From the NCBI RefSeq assembly GCF_018326285.1, contig NZ_AP023363.1, forward strand, positions 1 through 64,000: DNA of 64,000 bases. Direction: 5' to 3'. A model generated the notes under the pieces. The model had not been told where the DNA came from, did no database searches, and was given only the letters and a program-made list of their open reading frames with translations. The stretch is from Mycolicibacterium sp. TY81 (GTDB lineage Bacteria > Actinomycetota > Actinomycetes > Mycobacteriales > Mycobacteriaceae). Positions 45,759 through 55,179 of this stretch are shown piece after piece (the first letter of the stretch is position 1; the number at the start of each line of letters is the position of its first letter). The translations under genes and the position numbers were made by a program.

Positions 45759-47552
45759 ATGACCGCACAGACCACCGCTGCCCGCACAGGCATCACGCTC
45801 ACCGACACGGTGACCCTGCCACTGGAGATCGTGACGGCGACCGTCGCCGTGCTGGCCAATCGCGGCGGCGGAAAAAGCTCAGTGGCTCACCTGATGGTGG
45901 AGCGCATGTTCGGCGCGGACCTGCCCGTCGTGGTTCTCGATGTCAAGGGCGATTGGTGGGGCATCCGGTCCAGCGCTGACGGCGCCGGACAGGGGCTTCC
46001 GTTCGTGATCTTCGGCGGAGATCACGGCGACGTCCCGTTGGAACCGACCGCCGGCGAACTGCTGGCCGACCTGATCGTCGACCACCGCGTACCCGCTGTC
46101 CTGGACTTGTCCCACATGAGTAAGACGCAGGCCCGCACCTTCGCCACCGCATTCGCCGAACGCCTCTACCGCCGCAACCGCGACCCTCTGCACGTGGTCA
46201 TCGAAGAGGCCGACGTCCTGGTACCCCAACGCGTCACCGCCGGCGAGGCCCGTCTACTCGGCGCCATGGAGGACCTTGCCAAACGCGGCCGACACCGCGG
46301 CATCGGCCTGTCTATCCTCACTCAACGTCCACAAGAAGTCGCCAAGTCCGTCCTCGACTTGATGGAAACTGTTGTCCTGCTACGCATGTCAGGACCACGC
46401 TCGATCAAAGCCGTACAGGACTGGATCAGCGTCAACGCCGACCAAGACGACGCCACCGTACGCGACGTCATCTCCTCCCTCCCCGCGCTGCCCATCGGAC
46501 ACGGCTGGGTCTGGAGCCCTGGATTCCTGCGCATCCTGCAGCGCACCGCATTCCCCAAGTTCAACACCTTCGACTCGCACGCCACCCCAGCACCCCGGCA
46601 ATCGCGGGTCGTGCCCAAGGTGCGCGCCGAAATCGACCTGGACACCCTCGGAGCCGAAATCGCTGCGACCCGGGACCGAGCCCGCGACACCGACGCCCGC
46701 ACCCTGAGCACCGTCAATGCGGCGCTGCGCGCCGACCTGGCTACCGCCACCGAACGGGCTGACACGGCCACAGCCCAACTCGCCGAACAGGAAAGGCAGA
46801 TCAGTGAACTGCGCGCTCAGGTCGCCGATCTCGAATCACGCCTTCAGGTGGACATCACCGCCGCGACAACCACACTGCGCCAGGCAGCCGGTCTCATCAG
46901 CACCGCGCTGGACGCCCTCACCACACCCGCACCGGTAGCGACCACACCCACGCCGGCCCCAACGCCGGCGCCCACACCCGAGGCCACCCCAGCGACACCA
47001 CGACACCTCGACCACGCGCGACGGCGGGCATCCACCCCCAACGGAGCCGACCCGAAGTTCACCGCCGGGGTCAACCGCATGATCATCGCCCTGGCCCGCA
47101 TGGCACCATTGCGCCTCACCAAGACTCAGTGGTCCACCGTCGCCGGAATCAAGCACACCGGCGGTACGTGGACTACCTATCTCAGCCGTCTGCGCCAAGC
47201 CGGATTCATCGACCAAAACCACGCCGGATTCACTCTTACCGACGCCGGCTGGAACTACCTCGGCGAGCGCCCCGCCCCGATGACCTCCAACGAGCTCCAG
47301 CAGCATTTTCTGAGCATCCTGCGCAAGGGAGCCGGGCGCATGCTTGAAGCCGTCATGGCTGCCTACCCAGGCGGACTGACCAGAGCCCAGATTGCCGACG
47401 CGGCCGAGATCGCCTCCACTGGTGGAACATTCACCACCTATCTCAGCGACCTGACCCGTAACGGCCTGATCGAAAAGCAGGGCAACCAGTATGTGGCCAC
47501 GGACGTCTTGATGAAGGGCGCCGACATGGAAATCCACTCAACCGCAAACTGA
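45759..47552 (+). CDS. HerA/DUF87-like ATPase with two winged-helix repeats
   Basis: 597 aa. Walker A ANRGGGKSS near residue 33, Walker B HVVIEEADVLVP, and TQRPQEVAKSVL as in HerA-type translocases. A coiled coil (about 300-380) and a Pro/Thr/Ala linker follow. Two similar C-terminal wHTH units contain GGTWTTYLSRLRQAGFI and GGTFTTYLSDLTRNGLI. HerA ATPases move DNA, usually with a nuclease or in transfer and defence systems; no NurA-type partner is seen. Third gene after the RHH-like regulator. Confidence 0.75.
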   Translation: MTAQTTAARTGITLTDTVTLPLEIVTATVAVLANRGGGKSSVAHLMVERMFGADLPVVVLDVKGDWWGIRSSADGAGQGLPFVIFGGDHGDVPLEPTAGELLADLIVDHRVPAVLDLSHMSKTQARTFATAFAERLYRRNRDPLHVVIEEADVLVPQRVTAGEARLLGAMEDLAKRGRHRGIGLSILTQRPQEVAKSVLDLMETVVLLRMSGPRSIKAVQDWISVNADQDDATVRDVISSLPALPIGHGWVWSPGFLRILQRTAFPKFNTFDSHATPAPRQSRVVPKVRAEIDLDTLGAEIAATRDRARDTDARTLSTVNAALRADLATATERADTATAQLAEQERQISELRAQVADLESRLQVDITAATTTLRQAAGLISTALDALTTPAPVATTPTPAPTPAPTPEATPATPRHLDHARRRASTPNGADPKFTAGVNRMIIALARMAPLRLTKTQWSTVAGIKHTGGTWTTYLSRLRQAGFIDQNHAGFTLTDAGWNYLGERPAPMTSNELQQHFLSILRKGAGRMLEAVMAAYPGGLTRAQIADAAEIASTGGTFTTYLSDLTRNGLIEKQGNQYVATDVLMKGADMEIHSTAN

Positions 47553-47561
47553 TTGGCGACC

Positions 47562-47870
47562 ATGGACCCCGAAACCGTACTCGGCCAGATCGAAGCCCTA
47601 TGCTCACTTCCTGAGAAAACAAGCATCACAGCGGGGAAGGTCCTGGCCATCATTTGGGGCGCGAATATTGAGCCGGTGATGCGCTACGACTACCGTCTCG
47701 ACGATCCGCCAGCAACGAAGCTGAGATGGATCGAACAGATCTGCTCGAACCACCCGAGCACCGGGAAAAGCAGAACAGCTGAGGAAGTGATGGCGATCAT
47801 CCGGGGCGAGGACCCTTACGACGCGGCGTGGATTGCACAGTTGCCTAAAGGATTGAGAATCCTTCCGTAA
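47562..47870 (+). CDS. Hypothetical protein
   Basis: 102 aa from ATG 47562 (a TTG nine bases earlier is possible). Two related halves: VLGQIEALCS..GKVLAIIWG and KLRWIEQICS..AEEVMAIIRG, a tandem helical duplication. It follows the HerA-like gene by 9 nt. Role unknown. Confidence 0.6.
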   Translation: MDPETVLGQIEALCSLPEKTSITAGKVLAIIWGANIEPVMRYDYRLDDPPATKLRWIEQICSNHPSTGKSRTAEEVMAIIRGEDPYDAAWIAQLPKGLRILP

Positions 47871-47922
47871 CAGCAGCTTCCACAGGACGACCAGGCGTCG
47901 AGCATTCACGGTCGCCCGACTG

Positions 47923-48150
47923 TTATCCCGCCGGAATGGTCACACACCTGGCGAACTTGTAGCCATAATCGGCCGGGTCCTCGCCGTCGTTGGATGCCCA
48001 CGCCGTCACCTGATCGGCCAGCACGGCCGCCTGTGCGCGGGTACGGGCGTCGCCGATAGACTCCGGGTCGCTCACATCAGAACAGCCCTTGCGGTGGATG
48101 CTGCCGTATCCAGCTCGCCCATCCTCGCCCAGCTCGATCACTAACTCCAT
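47923..48150 (-). CDS. Hypothetical 75-aa protein
   Basis: ATG after GGGAGACAACAGGT, reading MELVIELGEDGRAGYGSIHR. Acidic, mixed alpha/beta. Last gene of the long minus-strand operon; convergent with the 47562 gene. No family recognised. Confidence 0.55.
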   Translation of the reverse strand: MELVIELGEDGRAGYGSIHRKGCSDVSDPESIGDARTRAQAAVLADQVTAWASNDGEDPADYGYKFARCVTIPAG

Positions 48151-48198
48151 ACCTGTTGTCTCCCTTACATGAGTCGTGCCGGTTGGTGCCTCGGCCTG

Positions 48199-48345
48199 TC
48201 ACAGGTGCCCGGCCGCCGCGAGCTGGCACAGCCCGCATCGGCAGCCAAGGCCGCCGCCGAATGCGACGCCCGACTCCTGGACTTCGGCCGGCGGGCGTTC
48301 CCACGACGGCGTGACATCAAACGAATCGATGTCCTCGGCCTTCAC
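48199..48345 (-). CDS. Possible small Cys-rich protein
   Basis: 48 codons from a GTG after GGGAAAGA: VKAEDIDSFDVTPSWERPPA, ending GCRCGLCQLAAAGHL, with a CxCxxC pattern. It fills a gap between two coupled small genes, which supports it; no family recognised. Confidence 0.45.
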   Translation of the reverse strand: MKAEDIDSFDVTPSWERPPAEVQESGVAFGGGLGCRCGLCQLAAAGHL

Positions 48346-48374
48346 ACCGGCGGGGTCTTTCCCGAGGCGGCCCG

Positions 48375-48632
48375 TCACCGGGCGGCCTCGGCACGGAAGT
48401 GGGAGAACGAATGTCCGGCCAGCAGCGGCTTACGACGTCGCGATACACAGCTGCGCGCGTATTGTTCGGCGTCGACGAGTTGGTCCTGGCTGGCTCCGGC
48501 GGCCGATGCCCGTTCGCGCAACTCGGTGGCCAGCGTGTCCGGTTCGTTGCCCTTCTCGGTGCCGACACTGGCCCAGTAGACCGCTGCGCCGTAGAGGTCA
48601 AGTGCTCGTTGAAATCCGGCAAGGTCAGTCAT
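48375..48632 (-). CDS. Hypothetical 85-aa protein
   Basis: MTDLAGFQRALDLYGAAVYW start with a weak ribosome site (AACGGAAT); helical, basic C-terminus. Longer upstream frames cross other genes. No family recognised. Confidence 0.5.
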   Translation of the reverse strand: MTDLAGFQRALDLYGAAVYWASVGTEKGNEPDTLATELRERASAAGASQDQLVDAEQYARSCVSRRRKPLLAGHSFSHFRAEAAR

Positions 48633-48685
48633 AGTCGATTCCGTTCTGCTGTCGTGACTTTGAGTACCGCGCGAGTGGCCACGGT

Positions 48686-48901
48686 CTAGATCTCGCGGAT
48701 GCGGAAGGTGTACGCCGCCTGGTGAACTCCGCCAGGGCGCAACGAGCTGGACAGCGTGCCCGACTCGGTGCCGTTGATGCGGTACACGGTGCCGGCGAAC
48801 TTCTCCAGCTCCGCCCGCGCACTGTCGGGGGTCTCGTGCGCGGACACGATATCCGGTCGACCGGTCGCCCCGAACTCGCTGATGGTCAGAACGTGCGTCA
48901 C
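48686..48901 (-). CDS. Hypothetical 71-aa protein
   Basis: GTG start overlapping the previous stop (GTGA). Reads THVLTISEFGATGRPDIVSA, then a helix and strands, ending YTFRIREI. Small alpha/beta protein of unknown role. Confidence 0.55.
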   Translation of the reverse strand: MTHVLTISEFGATGRPDIVSAHETPDSARAELEKFAGTVYRINGTESGTLSSSLRPGGVHQAAYTFRIREI

Positions 48902-49065
48902 CGCAGCACCTCCAGCGAATCGACACGCTCAGACACCGGATCAGGACAGGCCGCACCGTTCTCCCAGGCAACTCCGCCGACACGGCCCTCGACGGTGACC
49001 TCGACGACCCCGCCGACGTTGTGCAGACCCTTGGTGCGGACCTTGTCACCGACCTTCATGTTCAT
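48898..49065 (-). CDS. Hypothetical 55-aa beta-rich protein (KOW/SH3-like)
   Basis: ATG after GAGGAAGGC. MNMKVGDKVRTKGLHNVGGV resembles small SH3-like barrels in which GDKVR opens the fold. Its ATG overlaps the upstream stop (ATGA) and its stop overlaps the downstream GTG (GTGA), firmly placing it in the operon. Confidence 0.55.
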   Translation of the reverse strand: MNMKVGDKVRTKGLHNVGGVVEVTVEGRVGGVAWENGAACPDPVSERVDSLEVLR

Positions 49066-49325
49066 GCCTTCCTCGGGGCTTGGAGAGCGGCGACGATCTC
49101 GGCGCGCTTGTTCGTCTTGGGTGTGTAGATAACACCGGAGCCGTCGTTGATGCTCACGTTGGTGACAGCGCTGCTGTGGGAGTTCTCGAACATGATCACC
49201 GCACCGCCGCGGCTGAAGACGCGGACGTAGGCCGGAAACTCAGCGCGCTCAACCGTCCAGCCGTGCTGCCGGGCGGTCTCATCAAGGCCAGTGAGATTGA
49301 GGTAGCTGGAGCTGGTCTGTGCCAT
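49062..49325 (-). CDS. Small protein, paralogue of 44864-45127
   Basis: 87 aa from the second ATG after AGGGGATGTCG (an ATG six bases earlier is possible). MAQTSSSYLNLTGLDETARQ..HGW matches the MAQT..HGW start of the paralogue; the rest is beta-rich. Coupled to the next gene. Confidence 0.55.
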   Translation of the reverse strand: MAQTSSSYLNLTGLDETARQHGWTVERAEFPAYVRVFSRGGAVIMFENSHSSAVTNVSINDGSGVIYTPKTNKRAEIVAALQAPRKA

Positions 49326-49770
49326 CGACATCCCCTAGTAGTTCTCTCGGCGACGAGGATCGATCTGCGGCTCGCACAGCAGGAATCGGGCGCGTTTGCC
49401 AATCAAGCCTGAATCAATCAGGACCCGCTCGTCTTCGTCCCATTGTCACACCGAGCACCGACAGCTTGTCCGCTTGTGAAACGCCCAGAACGCCGCGTGC
49501 GGGGCCCGCACGCGGCGCATCAACGGCGTGCGCGTTGAACAATGAGAGGTTCAACGCCTACCAGACGATCGAGCCGATGCGGTCGACGAGGACGCTACAA
49601 CAGGGGCAGCCGCCCGATCCCCAAACCAGCCGACGTGGCGAACTATCCCGCCTCGCGCTCTTCGGCGTCAGTGGCGACTCCCACAACGCCCCGGTTCCCA
49701 GACATCCGCACCACCATCGACAAATCGAAGAGCTCGTCGACGCGGCGCCAAACCGACGCTCAGGCAAAGG
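49326..49770. other. Gap in the small-gene operon with a GC-rich hairpin
   Basis: 445 nt without a convincing gene. An 11-bp perfect inverted repeat, arms 49492-49502 and 49506-49516, loop GGC, could terminate the unit from 50851 or mark a promoter region for the 49325 gene. The plus-strand frame around 49542 is Arg/Ser-rich and not supported. Confidence 0.5.
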
Positions 49771-50043
49771 CTAAGTCTCGTCGTCGTAGGTCCAGCTCGG
49801 TTGCCGCTCCGCCCCGGCGGGCTCAATGCGCCCATCGATGCGTCTGACCAGGAGGTGCATGGGGCCGGCTTCGCCGGATTCGGGGAATGCCAAGTCAGCA
49901 ACTAGGTGGTCGGCGACCACACGGTAGCCGCCGCCCAGGCTGTGGAGATACACCGTCGCGGGCGTTTGACACTGCGGGCATCTCGCCGTCTCGTCGGGGG
50001 CCACCCAGATGGTGGCACCGGACCCGTAGCAGTTCCGCGTCAC
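49771..50043 (-). CDS. Hypothetical zinc-ribbon-like protein
   Basis: 90 aa from a GTG after AAAGGAAC. VTRNCYGSGATIWVAPDETA then CPQC suggests a small zinc ribbon; the rest is beta-rich. The longer upstream frame crosses the next gene. Confidence 0.55.
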   Translation of the reverse strand: MTRNCYGSGATIWVAPDETARCPQCQTPATVYLHSLGGGYRVVADHLVADLAFPESGEAGPMHLLVRRIDGRIEPAGAERQPSWTYDDET

Positions 50044-50074
50044 GCCGGTTCCTTTTGCCAGTGGCACACGCGAA

Positions 50075-50851
50075 TTAACCACGGATAGTCCTGAAATGCT
50101 CATCCCAATTGAACCCGGCTGTGGCCACCTGTTCCCCTGTGGCCGGGGACAGCGAAAGTCCACCGATTGCAGCAAGTTCGGCGACTGGAGCCACCGGAAC
50201 CCGGAACGCTGCGTCGTCGTCGGCGCACAGTTGCCACACCACCTCGTGAAGCTCGCACGCCCCGGTGACCAATTGCGCCAGTCGAATACTGTCATCAGTG
50301 GACACCGGCGTGGTGACAGGTTCCACGTGCAAGCCTTCGCCGGTGACGCGAACGCCGATCAGGTCGCCTGAGCCAAGGCCCACGTCGGCGAATCGCCCCT
50401 TCGGGAACAACGCGGCCGATCCCTGCCTGACGGTCGCCAGATCAACGCCGCGATGTTCGAGTGCGGCCGCCATGGCTTCACCGTCGAGGAGGATGCCGGT
50501 TCTTCGACCGTCCATGCCTCGGAATTCGGGCAGTAGCACCATCGGGTACACCGGCAGCACGTCGGCCCTCAGTTCAATGAAGTCGTCGGCAGCCTCCGCC
50601 GCGGTCAATCGGCAGGTGAAAATCCGGCCGCCGAGCAGTGCGGGCGCCCAGTCCCACCTGCCGTCGGGCAGGATCACGAATGCCATGTCGTCCTGGACAA
50701 GGACCTCGACCAGCAACTCACCCGAATCACCGCTAAGGTTCACGCCCGCCTGCGCGAGCCCATCCAAGATCGCCGTCTCCGAGAGCGCTCCTCGCGCTGC
50801 CAGCAATTGACGCACTGCAGTGGTCACTTGGGTGAATTCGGTTGTCGCCAC
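50075..50851 (-). CDS. Conserved hypothetical protein, paralogue of 30817-31605
   Basis: 258 aa from a GTG after GGAGGCGAGTCAGAA (an ATG at 50884 is possible). Shares EVLVQDDMAFVILPDGRW, GRIFTCRLT, VVWQLCADD and GGLSLSPATG blocks with the 31-kb protein. Function not recognised; a second copy on one element suggests a general role such as regulation. Confidence 0.6.
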   Translation of the reverse strand: MATTEFTQVTTAVRQLLAARGALSETAILDGLAQAGVNLSGDSGELLVEVLVQDDMAFVILPDGRWDWAPALLGGRIFTCRLTAAEAADDFIELRADVLPVYPMVLLPEFRGMDGRRTGILLDGEAMAAALEHRGVDLATVRQGSAALFPKGRFADVGLGSGDLIGVRVTGEGLHVEPVTTPVSTDDSIRLAQLVTGACELHEVVWQLCADDDAAFRVPVAPVAELAAIGGLSLSPATGEQVATAGFNWDEHFRTIRG

Positions 50852-50899
50852 TTCTGACTCGCCTCCTGCTTCCTGTCCATTCATGGTCGATCATCAGTG

Positions 50900-51430
50900 T
50901 CACCGCCACACCGCGGCGGTGTATTCATCCCGGAGCTGCCCTAGCTCCTTCAGCAGATCCCGGGTGGACTCATTCCATGCCTGTTCGAGGGGGTCATTTC
51001 TCGCGGCGGCACCGTCACTCAAGGTGACCTCAAGGGCCTTCTCGATCAGCCCGAACATCCCGAGCATCGCCTCAATCCGCATGTCGTCAACGACCTTGGC
51101 GGCGCTATCCGCCAGCTCCGGCCGCTGACCCGGTTGCCACGCCTCCCTGGCGTCTGACAGCTCCTTGAGTCGACCGCACATCAAGTCGAGGTCGTAGCCT
51201 GTTGCCGCCACGGCGGGTATCCCCGAGGATCGTGCGATAGTCGCCGCGTGGGCGGTCAGGGCGGCGAACCGTTTCATCCAGTCGTCATAGGAGCCAGCAG
51301 ATTCGGTGGCCTCCACTGTTCCTGGGGTGGGTGAATCGATACTCGGCGCGTCGCCGCCCGCTCGGTCTCGACGGCGGCCCAGATAGTGCCGCAGCCGCAT
51401 AATCCAGCCCGGCGCATCATCTTTGACCAT
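50900..51430 (-). CDS. Hypothetical helical protein
   Basis: 176 aa, almost wholly alpha-helical after a basic N-terminus (WIMRLRHYLGRRR). ATG overlaps the stop of the DUF4326 gene. No family recognised. Confidence 0.55.
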   Translation of the reverse strand: MVKDDAPGWIMRLRHYLGRRRDRAGGDAPSIDSPTPGTVEATESAGSYDDWMKRFAALTAHAATIARSSGIPAVAATGYDLDLMCGRLKELSDAREAWQPGQRPELADSAAKVVDDMRIEAMLGMFGLIEKALEVTLSDGAAARNDPLEQAWNESTRDLLKELGQLRDEYTAAVWR

Positions 51431-52100
51431 CTTCACCCCGCCTCCGGACCGATGACTCTCGGCCCGCGGCCGCCCCGCATTGCGGTCGGGCGTATCGCCC
51501 AGACTGGTGCGACCGCAGTCCGAAGTCGCTGAACACCCTCCCGCATCCGCCGCATGTCCGCCGCTCGATGACGCTCACGTCGACGGCGTTCGCGATGGCC
51601 AGCAGCGGGTCACCATGGCACGGCTCAGTCACCGGGCAGTAGCAAGCCACGTCTCGACCGCGGGCGTCGATGATCCATTTGGCGAATCGCACGGGGTCCC
51701 AGTCTTGTTGCCGCACAAGCAGCAATTCGCGGTACAGCTCCACCGCGTACTTCACCGCGCTGCGCTGGTCCGCCGTTTCGCCGTACGTCACCTCGTCGGG
51801 CATCGCCCCCATCCCACGTTCCCATTCCACAGCGTCCGACCACGGCATGCCCACGACGGAGCACCCCACGATCCGGAACGGGTTCCCAAGGCGGCTCGGG
51901 CGCGTGATCACCACTGCTCCACCGGGGAGCTTGGCGCCCTTAGTCCGTTTGCGTTGCACCCGTTGGGGATGCCGGCAGTCCGGGCAGCACTTGCGCCCCG
52001 GACCGGCCGCGTAGCACCGCGACATCAGACAATCGCACCCGTTGCACGGGGTGTCGACTCGCGCGACGCCCACCAGGTCGACGACTAGTTCACCGATCAC
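51417..52100 (-). CDS. DUF4326 protein with flanking zinc motifs
   Basis: 227 aa from a GTG after GGGGGACA. Central TRPSRLGNPF, AVELYRELLL and DVACYCPVTEPCHGD match DUF4326, common in phages and plasmids. N-terminal CNGCDC/CCPDC and C-terminal CGGCGRVF look like added zinc fingers. Biochemical role unknown. Confidence 0.7.
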   Translation of the reverse strand: MIGELVVDLVGVARVDTPCNGCDCLMSRCYAAGPGRKCCPDCRHPQRVQRKRTKGAKLPGGAVVITRPSRLGNPFRIVGCSVVGMPWSDAVEWERGMGAMPDEVTYGETADQRSAVKYAVELYRELLLVRQQDWDPVRFAKWIIDARGRDVACYCPVTEPCHGDPLLAIANAVDVSVIERRTCGGCGRVFSDFGLRSHQSGRYARPQCGAAAGRESSVRRRGEDGQR

Positions 52101-52123
52101 ACTGTCCCCCAAGGACTTATGGC

Positions 52124-53239
52124 CTATGCCCAGTCGCCATCCGGTGGCGCTATCGCCTTCAAACGACGCTCGATGGCCGGAAGTACCGCGATGTCAGCCA
52201 ACGTGCACGGCACCGTCACGAGCTTGGGCATGATTCGGGTGATGTGGTTGACGATCTGCGGGCACTGAGCTTCCGGTGTGTGCGGATCGTTGAGCTGGCT
52301 GGCCAACCCGTACAGCGTGTGCAGCGCGGCCTCTTCGGAGGCGCCGAGGCCTGTCACGCCCAGGGCCAGGGCGCGGGTGTTGGCCGCTCCCCAGGCTTTC
52401 AGCGCGCGCCGCGCGGCGGCCAGGGCAGTACTGACTTGTTCCCCGGTGGAGGTAGTGGACAGGTTCTGTGCCAGCTCGCGCAGCTCGTATTGGGCATCGC
52501 GAAACTCCCTGACTGCCGGGTCGTTATCGTTGCGGAGCTGGGGCTTGGCCAACCACCAGTCGTGCAGATCGAGTTGGTATTCGAGCCACTCCCTGTCGAG
52601 TTCGGCGATCGCGGCGTGGACCTCAGCAATGTCGCGGCTGTGATCCGCCAGCATGCCGGATACATCGGTCACCGCCGCTGACGGGAGTTCGGCCAGATGC
52701 TGAGCCTGCGCGAGGCTGATCGTCGGGTAGTTCACCGGAATGATGTTCAACGCGTGGCGGTCGGGCGTTGCCGCCCACAACATCAACACCATCCCGATGA
52801 TCCCCATCACGAACACCGGCGACGCACCGCCGGTGAGAAACATGGCGCCGATGACGAGAACACCCATCAACGTCACCAGCACCTGCGCGCCCCGCAAATA
52901 CCTAGGACGCAAAGGCCGTGTCTGCTCAATGATCTGCCGCAGGCGAGCGTCCCGCTGCTCGCCGGTCAGGCTGCCGATCACCGGGTCGAGCAGGATCGCC
53001 AGCACCGGGCCGGTGGCGATGTCCTTGTTGGGCGTCTCGTCGACGCGGTAGGAGTGATTCTTCAACGCCCGCCGCACCTTGTCTTTCTCTCGGACGATGG
53101 CCTCGAAAAGGGACGGTTGGGAGGTCAGCGACTTTGTCGCGCACTGCGCCGCCATGTCCAGCGCGGCCACACCTGCCCGCCGCTCAACGGATCTGACGAT
53201 CGGCGGCGAGCCGCCAGCCCCTGGTCGCTTGTTGCTCAT
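52124..53239 (-). CDS. Membrane protein with long helical domain
   Basis: 371 aa. Two adjacent membrane helices (VLVTLMGVLVIGAMFLTGG and VFVMGIIGMVLMLWA) near residues 115-155; the C-terminal 200 residues are helical and charged. The ATG overlaps the stop of the RNB gene (53236-53239), so it is made with the nuclease and may place it at the membrane. Confidence 0.6.
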   Translation of the reverse strand: MSNKRPGAGGSPPIVRSVERRAGVAALDMAAQCATKSLTSQPSLFEAIVREKDKVRRALKNHSYRVDETPNKDIATGPVLAILLDPVIGSLTGEQRDARLRQIIEQTRPLRPRYLRGAQVLVTLMGVLVIGAMFLTGGASPVFVMGIIGMVLMLWAATPDRHALNIIPVNYPTISLAQAQHLAELPSAAVTDVSGMLADHSRDIAEVHAAIAELDREWLEYQLDLHDWWLAKPQLRNDNDPAVREFRDAQYELRELAQNLSTTSTGEQVSTALAAARRALKAWGAANTRALALGVTGLGASEEAALHTLYGLASQLNDPHTPEAQCPQIVNHITRIMPKLVTVPCTLADIAVLPAIERRLKAIAPPDGDWA

Positions 53240-55179
53240 CGCTCATAGCCTTCCTGCGCCACTTCTGCTGTGCTGCTGGTGCTGGCCGCGTCCAGGAGTA
53301 CTTGCACCAGCGATTGCGCGGCGGCGACCCGCGCTTGGTTCTTACTGCTGGAGCCCCGCGCAGCACTGTGGCCGGCCAGCGATGCGGTGCAGGTGAAAAC
53401 CGGGGCGTGCGGCGGCCCTTCGACCTGGTACGAATAGTCCACTGGGCCAACCTGATAGGTCACGGCCAGGCTGCCCAGCCAGCCGACCGGGTTGTCCGCG
53501 GCGCGCGCTCGTTTAGCCTGGGGCAACGAGGCCAGGTGCCGGATCACCTCGTCGCTCAGTGGCCCTTGCGGCTCGCCACGCTTCGCCGGCGGCGCCGGGG
53601 CCTGGTCGACGTCGTTGGCGGGCCACGGCACCGGCTCGTCGGAGCTGCTCGGTTGGTGGCCGCCCAGCACCGCCACCAGTTCCCACATCGCTTGTGCCTG
53701 AGCGGCTTTCTTGGACTTGTCGACCTGCCAGCGGCCGACCTTGTCCCCCATCCGGGCCCGCACAGCGAATCGCGGTTGATGCGGCGCGCTGGTGGGGTCG
53801 CGTAACTCGTCGACCTCAACCGGGACGTTCTGGCCGGTGATTTGTGCCCATCCGCTGATCACGCTGGCGCCGAACTCGGGGTGCTGGGCCCGCACCTTCG
53901 GGTAGAACCGTTTCTGTATTTGTTGCCAGTCCGCTCCCGGGGCTGTGGCCATGCGGGCAACGTCATTGGGCAGCAGAATGCCGCCGGCCAGGCGCCGGTT
54001 GAGCTCGTTCTCGATGCCCGCGGCGGGGTCGACTTTGGTCATCAGATCGAACATCTTGCGCCATTGCTTCTGGTCCAGGCGCGAGTAGTCGCCTGTGAGG
54101 ATGTCGGCTGCGGCGGCTTTGCGGCTCTGTTGTTTGAAGTGTTCGGACTTCTGTTGACGCCGTGCCGCCAGCTCGGTGTTGATGTGGTTGGCGATCGATC
54201 CCAGTTCGGCGGCGCTGTACGGATTCGGCTGTCCGTCCAAGTGCGCGAAGATGATCCGCTCGGTGACGAGGTCGGCGTAGCGACGCAGGGGTGAGGTGGC
54301 GTGGGTGTAGGCCATCAGGCTCAACCCGTGGTGGCCGCGCGGGGTGCTGGCGTAGACGGCCTTGCCGTAGGTGCGGTTGATTCGATCTTGCAACTGCGCG
54401 AACAGCTTTGGATCGTGCAGGCTGGCCGCGATATCGGTGGCCAGGTCGGTGCCGTCGGTTCCGAGCAGGCTGGTGCGGTGGTTGCGGAACAGGATGGCGA
54501 GTTCATGGTCAATGCACCAGGTGGCCAGCGCCGCGTTGGCGGCGATCATCAATTCCTGCACGATGACGTAGCCCACGGTGCGCTTGTGCTGCGGAATCCG
54601 GGCGATCGCTCCGTCTTCAGTCACTTCGAAGCCGCGGATCAGATCGTAGAGCGCGAGGGCGCCGGCGGCGCGACGGCCGGCCAGCAGGGTTTGGCTGAGC
54701 GCGTGGGCGGCGCTCACCTGTTCGTGCAGCCAATGGTGTTGATCGTCAAGCACTTCGGGAACCTGCTTGTACGACAGGCGCACACAACTCGCCGCCGGCA
54801 AGATGGCGCGTGCCACGCTCACGTTCGAGCAGGTGCCCGCCTCGTCGACATCGGCGGTGATCGACAGTGCTGATCGTTCCTCGCGATCGGACAGTGTGGC
54901 GGCCCGCTCGATTCGTTCGCCGAGCATCGGAATCGTCTTGCGGGGAAGGTATCTGGATTCGACGCGGCCGCGGGCGCGGGCGTCCTCTGCCCCGCCGGCC
55001 GGAATTAGGTCCGCGGCCGCGGCGATGAAGACCTGGACGCGCCAGCCGCCGTCGACGTTATTCACGGTGAATGCGTCGTCGAGGTCGCGGCTCGACGGGT
55101 CATCAATCATCAACGCCGTACCGCCCGCCGAGGTGCCGCTGCGCACGGCTGTCAGCTGACGCGTTGATCGGTCAATCAC
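53236..55179 (-). CDS. RNB (RNase II/R-type) nuclease with C-terminal dsRBDs
   Basis: 647 aa. The RNB catalytic motif DDPSSRDLDDAFTV near residues 26-39 holds the metal-binding aspartates. LSDREERSALSITADVDEAG and MAYTHATSPLRRYADLVTER also fit RNB. No N-terminal cold-shock or C-terminal S1 domain is evident. Instead the C-terminus has two dsRBD-like units (KAAQAQAMWELVAVL; SSKNQARVAAAQSLVQVLL). RNB enzymes degrade single-stranded RNA 3' to 5'; dsRBDs would steer it to structured RNA. GTG start overlaps the upstream stop. Confidence 0.75.
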   Translation of the reverse strand: MIDRSTRQLTAVRSGTSAGGTALMIDDPSSRDLDDAFTVNNVDGGWRVQVFIAAAADLIPAGGAEDARARGRVESRYLPRKTIPMLGERIERAATLSDREERSALSITADVDEAGTCSNVSVARAILPAASCVRLSYKQVPEVLDDQHHWLHEQVSAAHALSQTLLAGRRAAGALALYDLIRGFEVTEDGAIARIPQHKRTVGYVIVQELMIAANAALATWCIDHELAILFRNHRTSLLGTDGTDLATDIAASLHDPKLFAQLQDRINRTYGKAVYASTPRGHHGLSLMAYTHATSPLRRYADLVTERIIFAHLDGQPNPYSAAELGSIANHINTELAARRQQKSEHFKQQSRKAAAADILTGDYSRLDQKQWRKMFDLMTKVDPAAGIENELNRRLAGGILLPNDVARMATAPGADWQQIQKRFYPKVRAQHPEFGASVISGWAQITGQNVPVEVDELRDPTSAPHQPRFAVRARMGDKVGRWQVDKSKKAAQAQAMWELVAVLGGHQPSSSDEPVPWPANDVDQAPAPPAKRGEPQGPLSDEVIRHLASLPQAKRARAADNPVGWLGSLAVTYQVGPVDYSYQVEGPPHAPVFTCTASLAGHSAARGSSSKNQARVAAAQSLVQVLLDAASTSSTAEVAQEGYER

